Assembly: GCF_001949145.1 (NCBI RefSeq)
Contig: NW_019091366.1
Location: forward strand, 2,929,925-2,981,424
DNA length: 51,500 nucleotides
Reading direction: 5' to 3'
From: Acanthaster planci
Lineage: Eukaryota; Echinodermata; Asteroidea; Valvatida; Acanthasteridae
Positions 14,401 through 29,400 of the stretch are shown here, one piece after another. Position 1 is the stretch's first letter; every line of letters begins with the position of its first letter. The notes under the pieces are model-generated. The model made no database searches. It was given only the letters and a program-made list of their open reading frames with translations, and had not been told where the DNA came from. A program made the translations under genes and the position numbers.

Positions 14401-17400
14401 TTCCCATCATTCCAATTATCTTTCCACTGCAAAGTACATGTATTACCGGTAGTTTCCTACCCACCTCGCTAGATACTCCTAATTAATTTTTTTGATTGTA
14501 ACTTACTGTTAAGGTTGTCTTGATTTTCTAGCATACCTTCCAGTTTAGTGTTTTTGTTGTCTGTACTGTCTGTGTAAGGTTTTGCTTCAGACACTTACTA
14601 CAATTGTTCTCATTTTGTCTTTATTGACCGTCCTCTTTCCCTAGCTTTTTAGACTGTTTTCCCCTCATCTCTTAGGTCTCTTAATCAGACTTTTTCTTCT
14701 TACCCTGTCATCTCAGCAGTTTGTTTGACAGTCTGTGTTACTTTCTTTCACATCTTTTATCTGCACATTTCTTGCGGTCATCATCAGTCTCAGTTTGATT
14801 CCTCTCTGTCTTCCTTCTTTGCGTTGTATTCTCACCCTCTCTCTCTTGCCTCAAATCATCCACGTAGTATCACTTTCCTGTCCCTGTTATTCTAACCCAC
14901 TCACTTTACAAGCACCGCTCGTAGATGTCCTCATCAAAACCTAACAATTCCAAAATGATTAGCGGTAGAGGCAAAAGCGAAGAAAGAAAATACTACCACC
15001 TCCAGGCCTGCATGTGCTTGCAAATTGTGCAACCCTAGCAGCTGTTGTTTGTTTTGAGACTTTTTTGATATGCACGTTAACAAAGCATGAACACGTCTGT
15101 GCCAAGACAAGAATATCAAAAGGCTCATTTTACGGTAGAGAAGTATTGGAGCCCTGGATGGAAACGTGTCAAATGATCTGTTTACAATGCTGGTTCAGTT
15201 TATTATGTGGTGCATTGTGAATACCTACCCAGGGAAATGATTGAAGAGGAAGGGCATGGTGTATAGGAGGGAATAGAGGTTTCTTAATTGATTTTGGATT
15301 GTGAAAGATTACCTGGAGATTGGATGTTTACCTCAGATGTTTGAGGTTGGTGGGTGGTAAAAGATAAATTGGAAAGTTACTCAAGATCATTGAGGATGGA
15401 AATGATTCCTGAAGTGGTAATGGAGAGTGATTGTCATTGTCATGATGATGAAGACAGTGACGAAACTGAAAGTACTGGTAGCACTAATGATGACGGTGAC
15501 AGTGGAGTCATTGGTGATGATGAGGATGGTGTGATGATTCTAACATGACAAAAAGGGGGGCAGTGATAACATTTGAGGATGGCAGTGGTGATGAAGATGT
15601 AACGATACCTTTAGACATCTACACAATATGAGCCATCTGAAAGTCACTCGGCACATAAATCTATAAATCTGCATTATTCCCTTCCTGCAGATTTCTTGTA
15701 TCCTTTGGTCAGAAGACACAGGAACCAACAGTTGCATGTACAGTGTAGAATGCACCTCCCTGATCCTTTAGCATCCCCTCATTGAGGTCAGTGCCTCCAG
15801 TCTGAGGCTTAATCAAAGATTCAGACCTGATTCCCTTTAAACTCAGCACATCTGAAATGTTGAACAGATAGATACAATCATCGAGTTGGCATCTGTTGCC
15901 AAGAGGAGTGACTTTTCCCTCTTAGCCCCTAGTGAAGTGACAACACACTTTAGCACTGCACGCTTCCTGATGAGTGGTTTTGATGGTGTACGTGACTTCC
16001 ACGACAAGTTCCAAGTAAATGCTTGTAGAAGGATTGTGGGTTTGTGATCAGGGTGAATCCTACTGACTGGTTACGTTGAACCATGGTAAGACATTCTGTC
16101 TGGTTGATCATGGTATGCGAACATCATCACAACTCTAAACCTTATTGTCACAAAAGGTCTTACCATATCATAACTTAGTTGATATTATTGATTAGTATTG
16201 GTGGGAAAGAACAGTTTGGAATAACAGTGTTCTATATTTAATGCTTCTCAGAAGAAATGGATATCATCTCATGGGGGCCCTGAAGCATTGTTTCTAAATA
16301 TAGCTACATGCACTCATATAGCTAGAGTGTGCTGCACCAATACAGGCAATACTGCGTCAAGTGTAAATTGTGTGAATTTGTCTCAGTATCTCCCAAAACC
16401 GAATGCACATTTTTTTGCCCTCTGCTTGAATTTCTCTTCCTTTTTTTTCTCTGGCATGTTTGAAAGATACACGGGGGTATTTTAATCAGCCAGGCTTGAT
16501 GATACCACATCGATTGCACTTAATGAAGCTGGTGTTGGATATTATCATTATGTTAAAAATTCCAGTACCTTGGTTATGCTCAATTTATCATGCAATGATA
16601 ACATGTTGAAAGAGCAATTATTGGTATTTTATTTTCCAATGTTTAATGTGTACACATAGGCTACTTATTCAGGTCTTTCAGGTGTAAGTGCTTGACAAAT
16701 GTTAATTTTAATAGATCCCTTTGGCACGCGTGATAAACCAGTGTTGAGCTAAGAACTGGTCAGAATTTCTTTCTACATGATTGTAAATTGTGGACCATTC
16801 TAATCAGCAGGTATTTATTTTGGAAGAGGAGATGAAAAGCGGAGAAGGGTAAGGGGAGATCAAGTGTGGATGGAATGGGTCATTACTGCTGTGGAGTTTG
16901 TACCCATGGTCATACATCTACATTTTCATGCATGCCTCATTGAGCACTGGTCTAGTCTTTTTAACTGGTAGCAATGCTTCTGTATTGTTCGGAAAAAGGT
17001 CGCAAAGATTCGTTGTCAAGAAAGACATACTGGGACCTGATTATTTAGCCTGTTTATGCACCCGTGTTCATGTTTGGTAATGCTCATTTTACTAAGCTGT
17101 GGATTAATTTTGCATTTGTTTGATTTCACTGGAATATAAATTTCACTGTGCACTGAAATACATGTGTATGTACATGTACACGTAGAAGGTTTACATGTAC
17201 ACGTAGAAGGTTTACATGTACATGTAGAAGGTTTACATGTAGAAGGTTTACATGTACATGTAGAAGGTTTACATGTACACGTAGAAGGTTTACATGTACA
17301 CGTAGAGGGTTTACATGTACATGTAGAGGGTTTACATGTACATGTAGAAGGTTTACATGTAGAAGGTTTACATGTACACGTAGAAGGTTTACATGTACAT

Positions 17401-20400
17401 GTAGAAGGTTTACATGTACATGTTTGTGTAAAACTAGTTCATCTTTTGATAGTGCAGTTTAGGCTGTAATTGAAAATACAGTGGAACACTGTTTATCAAG
17501 GTCCTTGGGACTTGACAAATTACCTTGTTATAAAAGTTACCTTACATTATCAGTCATGGAAAACAAAGAAAAACAAAGAATTGGGACATAAAATTGTCCT
17601 TATTGTTAATACGACCTTGTATTAACAGTGCTCTTATCTGTGTTCGACTGTATAGTATTTTTTGCATTTAGTCGGCAAAACTGATTTCAGTCTTGCAGTT
17701 TTGTGGTTCAAAATTCTGTTTTCCTCCAAATCAACTGAGCTTCTTTTGGTTTGTCTAAACTGATTGAGTTTCTTATTGTAATATGCAAAGATCTGATTTG
17801 CATTGTTGGTGCAAAAAAGAGTCAGTTGCAAGCGCATTTATGTTTACCTCCAAATTGTTGTCAGTTTTATTCAGAGTTCAGTGAAAAAATTCTGTAAAAA
17901 ATCAGATTAATCATGGCAAAAAACACCTGTGTTCAAATCTGTAAAGAAGTTTTCTAGGCTTGGGTATAAAGACACCCCCTTGAAAATCTATAAATGAATG
18001 TTTACCACCCATTCATCGCAACACGTTGAGCGTTTTCAGGATTTCTGCATGTGTGTGTGTTATTTATACATGTGGCCTTGCTTTCCTTTGTATGGGTAAT
18101 CGATATTATGTGTACGGTATATCCCAGCCAAGTGAATGCTCATGCCGTTCCATATAAATTTCATACTTTGCTGGTTTTCTACGGCTGTGAAAAATTGCTG
18201 CGTACCCGTGTGATAAATTTTAAATGGAGGTAGGATTGGTATTGGTTGTGTCTCCACGCTCAACCCTGGCGCCGGGTTTATTAATGATGCAAATTTAATG
18301 TGTGTTGAGACGGTATCTTGATACCAAAGAGGGAGTGTGTTGGGAGTTTGTACGGCTTCCGTTCGATTGTCAAGCATCACTAGCACGAGCATGGTGAAAG
18401 GCCTCAGGAGTAATTATCTGTAAATCTAAACAACTGCTGGGAAAAATATTTAAAGTAGTGTGTCAGGAGATAAATTTGTAGTGTTTTGAAAAAAAACAAC
18501 AAAAACTGTTTCTTTTTCCAACCATAATTACCACGTTTAACATCTAAGTGTCTGTCCTCCCTTCATTCCAAACACAACAAAATCTAGCAGTGGGAATATG
18601 TTGTGAATTTTTTCCCTTTACGGAACTGTTTTAACTCTCCATCCTGTTTTCTGAATATAGTGTTGAAGATGCTACAGGTTATTGTCACATTCATCCATTC
18701 AGACTAGATACAGTAATCCTTTGTTTAACATCTCTTTTCCTTCAGCAAATAAGCCTCTTGGAGTCATAATAGTGGCTTGGCAGTAGCTGTTTACATTGTA
18801 AATGCAGTTTGATGGACTAATGGCAATTTCATTGTAGCAGGCATAATAGCTTGAGTCATCAGGTCTAATATTTTATGTCAATTATTCTGTGGTGATAGAG
18901 TTTTTACTGATGTGCTCAAATGAAAAGAAGGAGAGCTATAGAATGGAGTTAATGTGTATGCTTGCATCTCTGCAGACAAAGCACTCTCCTCCCTTTGTCT
19001 TGTTCCAGTTCATCTTTCATTAATAATTCATCTTTTTTTCAACAGTCTTTTTTTTTTTAGATTCCTGCAGAATTGACATCAGGTTTTATATTTGTCTGGC
19101 TCTGTTTTAGTCTAACTGTTTCGTTAATATTTCCCCACAATTCTTCAGGCAATGTCATGTTTTCTTATTTTTTAACGTATTGCTTCATATTTTTTCATTT
19201 ACATTTCTGTTGTTAAGTTGTTGCTATCCCTAGTGTGTCTTTTCAGGATAAATTATAGGAGTTCATGTCTGTATACTGTGTTACAGGCAACAGACAAGTA
19301 TATGTGTGTTCAATGTTCCGAAGCTGTCCATCTTTATGGAATGTTGAGTATCTTATTCTGTCATTATATGCTTGATTGCACCTATTCATGCACTTAACTG
19401 ACCTGCAATTCACATGCCACATCCACAAGTCAGTGCACCAAACTCAAGGTTGGACATCCTAACTGCGTATTCCCTGGTGAATTTATACACCATGTGTAAT
19501 GTGTAGATATCACAAGGTATCAAGCAGCAAATCTAGCTAATAGAGTAATCAGACTGTGGCCTGTACAAGTCCAAAATCTAAACTTTATTCACAACGATGA
19601 CACTCCAAATAGACAACGGAATGCAGTCATGTGATCTATACGTGATATGTTCATCATTTCGTTGTTCATGTATATAATAATGTTTCACCTTTTTCATCCC
19701 TCAGTCGATATGTCACTGCCTTTTTAAAACAAATAACATCCAAAATCACCGGACAAGCCAATGGAACAAACCTTGAAAATTCGTTTTTACAGTTAAATGT
19801 CTGTAAAAAAATATCTTTTCATACATTTTTCTATCTTAACAGTTTTCATTTCATTATCTTGAAACTATTAAATGTGCTTCAGTGTTTTTGAAAAATCATA
19901 AAAGTTTCTTTATGGCTACAATTTCTTATTTACTGTATTATTTATGTTTTTACAGTTAAACATTCTTATTATTTGATTTACTGTTCCAAATGGTTTCTTT
20001 TTGACAACTGATTAAACCCTTAAAGCGATATATGTTTGTCATGTTTTCCCCAAATTTTCAGAGCCATGCTTCTCAGCGTGCAGGGACAGTCGGAACCATA
20101 GTTCCTAGATCATCCTTACTTTGTATGACTTTTCTTTGTACCATACTTTTAAAATTGTATTTGATATTCCCTTTCATTTTCAAAAATAATATTCCTTTGA
20201 AATACTTCATGATGCTTTTACGTGTCTTTTTTTATCTTTCCTTGCTTCTTTGATTCTTACATTTCTTTGATTTGATTCTTCAAGCACAAGTCTTAATTAT
20301 TTCTAATAATAAATTAGACCACCCTTTGTATTTAATTCTGAAATTTCATGTGATTTTCACATTAATGCTTTGCCATATTTTTACTTTTAGAAAAATGTTT

Positions 20401-23400
20401 ACAGCCCCTTTCTACACTTGGAATAATTTCCATACTTTGTGCCATCGAATCATTCAAGGTGGCCTTCAAGTAGCTAACACACTAATGATTGCTAGTGATT
20501 ATTAATCAAAACGGGAGAGACAAGTCACTGGTTATCTTCACACATTTGTAAATTAGAAGGAAATCCTAGTAATATTTACAGAGTGGATAATTATAATATT
20601 CCAGCCATTGTCTTTACCTTGAGATTTGTAATTATGGCATTGTAGATTTCTCCTGTTATCCTACAATACTTGGCCGTAAAAAAGTTCAAATGATAAAAAA
20701 ATTCTTTCATTAATTAGAAATTTATATATAGAAACATTACTTTGAAGATTTAGTCCAACCTTACATGGCAACCTGAGATTGCATCCCAGATTACTCAGCT
20801 TGAGTTACTGAGCGCCAAGGAGTGATAGTTCATGGATATTCAGACTTGCTTCTGGGATGTGGAGATGGAGGCTGGTCTGTCTCAAGTGTCTGTTACGTTT
20901 CCTTTTGGAATCCTGCTGAACTGACAATGACACACTTAAAAAAGGACACTTACCAAGGCCATTAATAACTGCCCATTATTTCATGGATAATGTAAGAGGT
21001 TGCTCTGTCCGCTGCGATACTACCTGGGGAAGAGGAGGAATCTGGAATTTGGAAAGGAATGATAAACCTGTGCTCCAATGAAAATCACAGGGTTGTAATG
21101 AATGAAAATCACAAGGTTGTGACAATGCCATGTCCTGGAATTTGAAAAGGATTCAGTCTTAAAATTTCAAAGTTATATTATTAGTAAAATGCTGTTACAT
21201 AAAAGAAGTCTTTGGAGGTGGGTGAAGCTCTGGTATTAGGGGGAAGGAATTTTAAGGCCAGAGATACCAAGATCTATGCATTTTATGCAATATGGATAGC
21301 ATTACGTGCTATTGAATACATGGTGTTCAATAAATCATGTGTTGTTTCCTGGCATAAAGAATGATCATGCACGTTGCAGTCCCTCTTAAATTGACCACTT
21401 TTGATTCAGGTTTCTCTCGTTATCTTGTATAAGATGCATAGATAACCATCAGAATCAGACTGGCGAATGGAGCATACAGGGCACTAGGTGAAACTGGATA
21501 TCTCTGAAGTGTACCATCTTTATGATTCCAACCCCTGGCTATGCTGATGGAAACCAGGGAATTATTATCACAATGTCATCTGATGGGATTAGATTTGTCA
21601 TTAGGTCAGTGTGTCCCTGAGGGAGTCCAAGCTGACTAGGGAAAATTCCAAGTGATCTTAAGGCTGGTATCTTGGGGCAGGATGAGGCGATAGAAGGGAA
21701 GGGTAAAGGAGTTGGTTCTCCTACCTTACCTGCAGGGTAAATTGGAGCCTGATTTTCAAGTGCCCCAGCCTCGTCTGCATTTAACACCAATTTCCTTATC
21801 CTTTGATGAGCCTGACTGATTAGGTCTATGGATGAGATGGTGTGATGCCATGAAATCAAAGGAGGAAAAAGCCAAACCAACCTTCAGGGCCTATGTACAT
21901 GTACATACAAAGATATATTGCTTCAGTAGAAATGAGAGTTGCAGACCTCAGGATTTGTAAGCACAGAATATCATGTCTTAATTACCTTTTCTGATAAAAT
22001 TTGTAGGTTACTTTTGTGTTTTTAAAGCATTTTCAAGGGGCAAAACCTGCGTCTAGTCATAGACGCATGTAGAGTTATTAGCCTAGATCTTGATCAGTTA
22101 TTGTTGGGAGGGGAAGACTTCAACTAAAAGTCCCAGGGTTTTTGTCTGAGAATTGAGTATCTTTGCAGCAAACATGATTAGCCAAGATAATAATTTAGTT
22201 TGTACTGTAGACTTCTGCAGCCAAACTTCTTTTTATAGGTACACTGTACGTACATAAATACAGTGTGGAATACTGTAAGTCTAAACATGCAGTGTTTGCA
22301 TCATTTAAAGCCATTCATAAAGCAGTACTCTGTAGTTATTGCCCTAACAAGGTTTGTTTTAGTGTTTCCAATTCAAAATCTTTTACTGAAGCTTACAACC
22401 AGCCAACAGACAAACAAGCAGTCAGCAATTTTCAGTTTTCAAGAATGATCATCATACACAATCTCTATAATAAAATGCAATAGCATGGCATCAGTATTCT
22501 TGGCCTCTTCTGAAAAAGAAATGTAAAGAATCCAGATCTTTCTGCAGTAAAAGACGTTGACATTCATTGGAATTAAGTGTATCAGTTCGAAATCTTGTTT
22601 GCAAAGTAGAAACGGTGTGGACACTTTCCTTGCTGCTTCATACTCCAAGTAGGTTTTATCAAGGTACTTGTCAAGATGATGGATGTGGTCCGTATTTACA
22701 CAGAATGATAAACCGGCTGGTTTGGCAGGCTGAGAAAATGTCAGTAGAATGCATACAGTGCTTCCTATAGGGACACATCTCTAATAAGAGTGAACGATTT
22801 CCCATACGGCATATCACTGGGAATAATTTCCTCCTATGCTGTGGATCAAGTGAGCTGCTATTAGTTGAATTGGTGGAGATATCAAACGGAAGAATGTATT
22901 GATGTTTGCAAGATGGGATTTAAAATGATACTGGTAATTCAAATGAACTGAATAAAAAACACTCCAAGGTATACATAGGTGTTTGCTACCCAGGAATAGC
23001 AAAAATCAAAGTAGATGAAAAGTTGAAAATTACAAACAACTTCAGTAATTAAAATCAAGTACATTTCCTCCATTGCTCTCTTCTTTCAAGTTTCACTATT
23101 TTCCTGCTTTTGATTTAGATTTCAATTTAGATTTTGTTAATTCATTTTTTTCCTGTTATGCTTTTGTTCCTTGGGGTTCATTTTGAAAATTCTAATGTGG
23201 TAATTATTTTCACATAATTCATGAAGGGATGCAAAGTTGTTTAGATTTTAGAGGGGATTTAAGATGAAATGTGAGTTAAACAATGAGGGGTGGGGCCTGG
23301 GTGGTGCCGATTAGGGTTTGATAGCTCTACATGTTGGTGGGACCTGAGCTCATTGGTGTTGAGTGTAAGTATGGTAGAATGAGCCCTTAGTAGATTAGGG

Positions 23401-26400
23401 TGGGGCCTGGGTGGTGTCGATAAGGGTTTGATAGTTCTACACGTTGGTGGGACCTGAGTTAATTGGTGTTGAGCTCAAGTGTTGTAGAATGAGCCCAAAG
23501 TGGTTTAGGGTGGGGCTGGAGTGGTTTAGGGTGGATCCAGAATGATTTAGGGCAGAGCTGAAGTGGAAAGAGTGGAGCTGGAATGGATTGGCATTGGGGC
23601 CAAAGGGCACAAAGGTGGGGCCTAGGGACATAAGGGGGCCCTGAAGGCTTAAATTCAAGTGCATTATGGGGAGGTCTTGGATCTGAGAAGAGTAGGGTGA
23701 GGCATTCGTGGAGTAGGCTGGGTTCTTGGTGTGATGGGATGGAGTTTAAGTGCAGAAGGGTGGGGCTTACTGTGCAGTGGTCAAGCTTGAGTGAGGTTAG
23801 GTCTGAGTGGGGAGAAGATTTTTATTTTTATTTGTTTCTTCAACTGCATTATTGTGCACAACTTCACAAATTTTCAAATGTTCTCATATTCAGTTTTACT
23901 AGAATTCAATCTCTGATTTGCACAACTTAAATAAATATAGTCTGGTTTTAGTTCTTTTTAAATTTAAGACCTTTGTGGAATTCCCACACTACACTTTTAC
24001 AGCCCAAACAATCCTCAATCCATCACCTGTTGGAGAATTTAGGATTGTTGGTGATTTTAGGAATTACATCTGAAACAAAACATGTCAACCGTGTGACTTC
24101 AATTTTGCATCACCCTTTTCTTCGGAAGAGATTTATCTGTTTCAGCAAAAATGTGCTCATGTGCTCCAAGAGAAGATCATTAATTTTTGCTCTTATGTGT
24201 GCGACATGTGTCCCCTGATTGATTGCTGTAGGATACAATAGGATTATTATTTTGTTACAAATTACTTAGTTTTACAGGAAAGACAGATTTCCTTTAGCCG
24301 TGTTCCACTGTTTTTTTCAGAAATGGGAGGAATATTTTTATATCGAATTTTCTTGTTTCCATCACTCTGATGATTAGTTTTTGCTTGTTATTAATTTCTT
24401 TACAGAGACACACGCGTTGTGAGAGATCCCACAAAAGAAAACCGATCAAAGGGATATGGGTTTGTCTCCTTTGAAAAGGAAGAAGTAAGTTTATAATGAT
24501 TGGGATTATATGTGAAAATGAGAAGAACTGATACATTGCCTTTGCTTATTCAACGGAACTCAGATTAGTTCCATTGTGCATGTATGGTTATTTCTGATCA
24601 GCTCAGTTAGAATCTTTCCTTTAGCGTCTTTTGTCAACTTGTATGTGATTTTTGAATATTGATTCCTCCTCTTTGTTGTGCAATTTCCTAACATGGTCTG
24701 TTTTAGTATTCCATATGACTGATTGTTTCATTGATTTATACATGTACATAGGTGAATCTGAGTTAAGATTTAGAATTTCACTCCTGCATACATATATTTC
24801 ATTCCATTTTACATTGAAACGTGTTGCTACTTAATACATGTACTTTATTTAAAGCCTACTTATTTGTAACAGTGTTTTCCATTGATCTTGCATGCATTAT
24901 GAGATGGCAATTTTGTTCTTTTTTCTAGAAAACTTTGCAGCAGGTGCTTCCTTTTTTCACTCATACTCTTATAATCCAGAGTCTTGAGCTATGTATCAAT
25001 AAGTATTTTCAGAGATTTGACAGTACTATACTCCACCTGTTTCTGTATTCCTTACCTAACAGGCGACTTGTATCAATATTTTATGAGCAGTTAATATTAA
25101 AGCCTTCCTCTGCTAGATGTCTTTTTCCCCTCCTGTTTTAATTGACTGGGTATGAAGACATGACAAGCAGGTCCTAGTTAATATTCAGGTGTAACTTACC
25201 AGACCATGAATTAAAAATGCATGTTAGGAATATTAGCACATCCGTATGGACTTGACGAAAAAGACCGACATTCAGAAGGGCCAATATTTGAATGCTGTAG
25301 GTGTTGCGGTTCGTGACACATACAGTAGATTTGGTGGAATAGAAATGCTTTCTAGTTTGAAATTTTGTTGACAATTTTAACTTCTTGTGCAAACCTTGAT
25401 GTTAATTTGTGAATTAATCAGATGTTGGATACCTTTGCCTTTTCTTTCACCAGGAAGCCAAAAATGCCATCAAAGCAATGAATGGTAAATTTCTTGGTGG
25501 CAAAATCATCCGTACAAACTGGGCAGTACGTAAACCTTCAGAGCAGAAAATAGAGAGTAAGTTTCATAGTTTGTTTAAATTTTTAGACAAATGATTCTGT
25601 TGTTATTGTGCTGATAGCAAAGTTTGGAAGAGTTAAACATTAGATTCAGCCTTGTGCAAGTGAATAGATTAAAAATACTGTGACATAATTCAAGTATAGG
25701 ATGATTGCTGAAATAATACCAAGCTTCTTTTTATGTAAAAAAGAAAAATTTTGAGATTGGAGATTATTTCACTTCCAAATATTCCATCCAATATGTACAT
25801 GTATGTTACATTGGCCAGATAAATGCATGCATTCAGACTTACAGTTAAAATGATTTGAATAAGGAGTTAGTTAGGCAGTTGAAAATTAATCAGTCAGTTT
25901 CTGTTTTCACAGCAAAGTCACATGAGGAGGTGTATAATCAGGCAAGTGTCAACAATTGTACAGTATACTGCGGTGGTATTCAAAATGGGATGTCAGGTAT
26001 GTTGTTATAACATTATTTTTATAGGAATTACATGTATATGTAAGTAATGTACTAAAATGTACAAACAGGAAAAATTGTGCACCTGTAGAAACATTACATT
26101 ACATGTGTGTACCTACCATGTGAGTTCAACCCTTCCACTTAGTTTGTGTGCATGTGCTAAAATTCGGTAAAGTCGTGGTCACTTTCTGTTGCTTTTGAAA
26201 ATGGTGACGCCAGCCAGCAAATGACTATACCAAAATCCATCTGCAGAGATCTTCCGCATTGTGTAATGTTTGCCGAATTTATTCCAGAGAAATATAATCA
26301 GGCTTCAGATTTCATTTTGTGACGTGTTTCTTGTTAATCATAAGTGACATTTCGGAGAAAATAGGGTTAAAGATGTCTGCTCATGTATTTCTGAACATAA

Positions 26401-29400
26401 AAAAGGGTATTATTAAATTGAAATTTTGTTGTCCGGTTTTTCCGCACATGCTGCAAATCTTGGTAATTGAAAGAGTGTTTTAAAAAGGATCCCATGTTAT
26501 GTTTAAGCTATTGCGAATTGTCCTTAGTTTTATCAGTTTCAACTCTGGCTCTGTGTTTAATGATGGTCGACCATGATTTATGTGTACACACGTACATGTA
26601 CTCCATCAACGCACGTATTCATGCACTACTTTGGACAAATGATTCTCGTGCAAAATATTAAATTTGCAATAACGTGAAAACACTATCGATTTTTTATCGG
26701 GCCTTACTACACACCACACTTTTTTTGTTTGTTTGGATAAACTGGAGAAGTGGTTATAAAATGGGACAGACCATGGATGTATTTTCTTTCAAATCTGATC
26801 ATTTTTAATCACTTTTTCAGTATTTGTTTCACATTTTTTGCAACTGGGTTCATAGAATACGGTGACATAAGTTGTCTAATAAATTTTTAGTTAAAATCAG
26901 GTTATCTCTATGAACATTAGTTGTTTGTCAGTATTTTGTTAAAAATAAATTATGGTCTCTATCTGCGGAAAGAAGTTTCGGAACGGTGTCCCATGTCGCC
27001 TGCTCAAAATCCACAGTAAAGTGATCGAGTGTGCATGTGCTAACTCCCAGTTAAGTGGTGCACAAAGGTGTGGGAGTGAATTTACGTGCCACATAAACAT
27101 CGTTGTTTACTTGATGTGCAGTTGATTTCATTTGATCTGGTGACATAAATTACAATGTGTTTAGTATGCTCTTAAATATTCACTGCTTTTAGTCATGGAA
27201 ATGTAGAAGTATTGCACCTAAGACCAGCCAGGAATTTTTTAGGACAGTAATTTTAAGATTGTTTACTAGAAGACACTGACTCTTTGTATGATCAGACCTG
27301 CTGGCTTTTAGAGGTGGAAATCTTTTCTAGTTTCCATCTGCAATTTCATTTCTGAGACCCTGATCAAAGTAATCCAATAAAACTGCACTCGGAAACCAAG
27401 AATAGCTTGCGGACTTGATCTGCATTGTTAATTCAAAACCCATTAATTTCACTGGATTTTCCCCCGTTTTCTGAGCTGACACAGTGAACTTATGAACTCT
27501 TACCTTGTCTGGTTTGCATTTTAAACAGAAGAATTACTACGCCAAAGGTTTCAGGAGTTTGGTACCATACAGGAGATTAGGCAATTTCCAGAAAAAGGTT
27601 ATGCATTCATTCGGTAAGCAGACCTACTATAAGAATGTTATAGAAGTAAGCCTTGACTGGATATAGTAAGCTAATAATATTGACTAGCTGTAATCTTCAT
27701 GGTGAAGGGTGCTGTAAGAAGTTGGCATTCACTCTCATTTACTGGGATTGATTATCAGCCTGAAGTATTAAGTGCATGGCAGCAGTTGATAGATTTTAAT
27801 GATCAGACTGTGAAATGAACCACAAGCTTAATAACTGCAAAGTTCATGTGCTAGTGCAGGTCACCTGAAATCAAGTCGTAGTTGTGAATTTATAAAGAAA
27901 CATGAAACGTTGTCACTTCAAGCATTTTTGGTAATGAAAGTTATTGCATTGAAAAACATTTTAGTGCTTCTTTTTCTTCGGTTTTTTTTATAATGTTTTG
28001 GCAAATGCTGTGAAGTTTATTCCTCAATGTTACATTTTTATTTAGAGTTCCTGATTACAACTTGAGATAAATTTCCTAATTTTTTGTTTCAGATTTGCAT
28101 CTCATGATGAAGCCACTGCAGCCATTGTTGGTGTGCATAGTCAGCTTGTTGGCAACTACAAAGTCAAATGTTCGTGGGGGAAAGAAACGCCATCAGAGCC
28201 ATCAGCTCATGTTCAGGTATGACATGGGCAAGGGGACAAAACTTGTACTATGAAAAGAATGGTTTGTGCATGTGAGTTAAGACTGATAATAAGTACATGT
28301 TTATAATATGTGAGCACGGTGTGTTTGAATGTGGATCAAAACTGTGTTCTATCTGGCGGTACATGTATGTATATATCAACTTGTAGACTTGTGACTTTTC
28401 TTCTGTGTATAAGGTTTCTTTTTTAAAATTTCTGGTTAAATGCAATTGAAACTTCAGATACAAAATACAAGCCTTTAGAAGTTGATTTTTCCAGCCTTTG
28501 GCTGGCTAGTCAGTAGCATACATGTATTTGGTACTGTTACATTTACGTCTGTTTTGAAATCCCAGCATAACATCTGATGGTTTTAAGAACAAATAGTTAT
28601 CATTGCTTTCCACTTGGAGGTTTGCTTGAGTGACATCTGAAGAATTGAGAATTGAGTTGTTTATGTCCAGTATGGTCTTACATCCACTTGAATTCATTGC
28701 CCATCAACTCTTGGTGGTTGATCGTCGTAAGCCATCCCCTAGTCTGCTCCCTTCAACAACCCCCCACCCCCGTCAACGGTGCTACACACGTGAAGCGTCA
28801 GGTTATTCCGTTGGCACATTGTAGGCTTGGCAAGGCAATTTGATTGGAAGGTGTGAAAGACTGTTGCGAGCTGTACAGTTCCCCCTAGGGTCAGTGCTTC
28901 AGTGAAGCATCTATACCTCGGCAATTTCTAGAGCCATGGATATGGTCTACAATATAGTACAAGCAGCAGAGTAATGTTAGTTTGGCAGACTGGCCATTAG
29001 CTAATACGTGAGCCACAGATTCCATTTTTACATTCTTGTTATCTTCATGTCTTAAGCAGTTTTATGAGACCTATTAGTTTTCTGAGCGTTCACTTTCAAT
29101 GCCAACTGAAATATTTTGGTCATCCAGTTCACTATTTCCTTAGAGCAATTGCAGAGCAACTTCTTTCCTGCAGTGTACATCTGGATCCTTTGTGCTCATC
29201 AGTTTTTAGAACACCCTCATCGATGAATACTACACAGAAAATAGAAAATCATCCTGGAATCAGTTTCAAATACCCTTATGGCCCTTGGCCTTTTTTCTCT
29301 TGCCAAATATAAAGGTCTTTAACCACTTTGTGTGGGGGTTCCTGGTACCGGGTATCTTGGGTTTGTACGCATAGCCGGGTGCGCGAAGTTGGACAAAAGA

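Larger units (their letters stand above)
12514..24405 (+). other. TIA1 intron (11.9 kb, largest)
   Basis: This is the largest intron and splits RRM2. It holds a GAT-rich low-complexity stretch (about 15420-15600), a 21-nt minisatellite (17171-17423), a small TA-flanked MITE (17479-17650) and a 110-nt repeat array (23290-23790). The region 14580-14930 is strongly pyrimidine-rich. The remaining sequence is AT-rich with no recognisable gene on either strand. Confidence 0.6.

Noticed and set aside
15354-15548. Acidic open frame rich in Asp, Glu and Ser
   Set aside because: Follows from GAT-type trinucleotide repeats inside an intron.
17171-17423. CRISPR-like regular repeats
   Set aside because: Units are contiguous without unique spacers, and the window is clearly animal DNA.
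17164-17469. 101-codon open frame made of HVHVEGL repeats
   Set aside because: It is the translation of a 21-nt minisatellite in a TIA1 intron; no splice context, no flanking coding sequence.
21539-21880. 113-codon minus-strand open frame
   Set aside because: No domain, no promoter or splice context; length is expected by chance in 51 kb of six frames.
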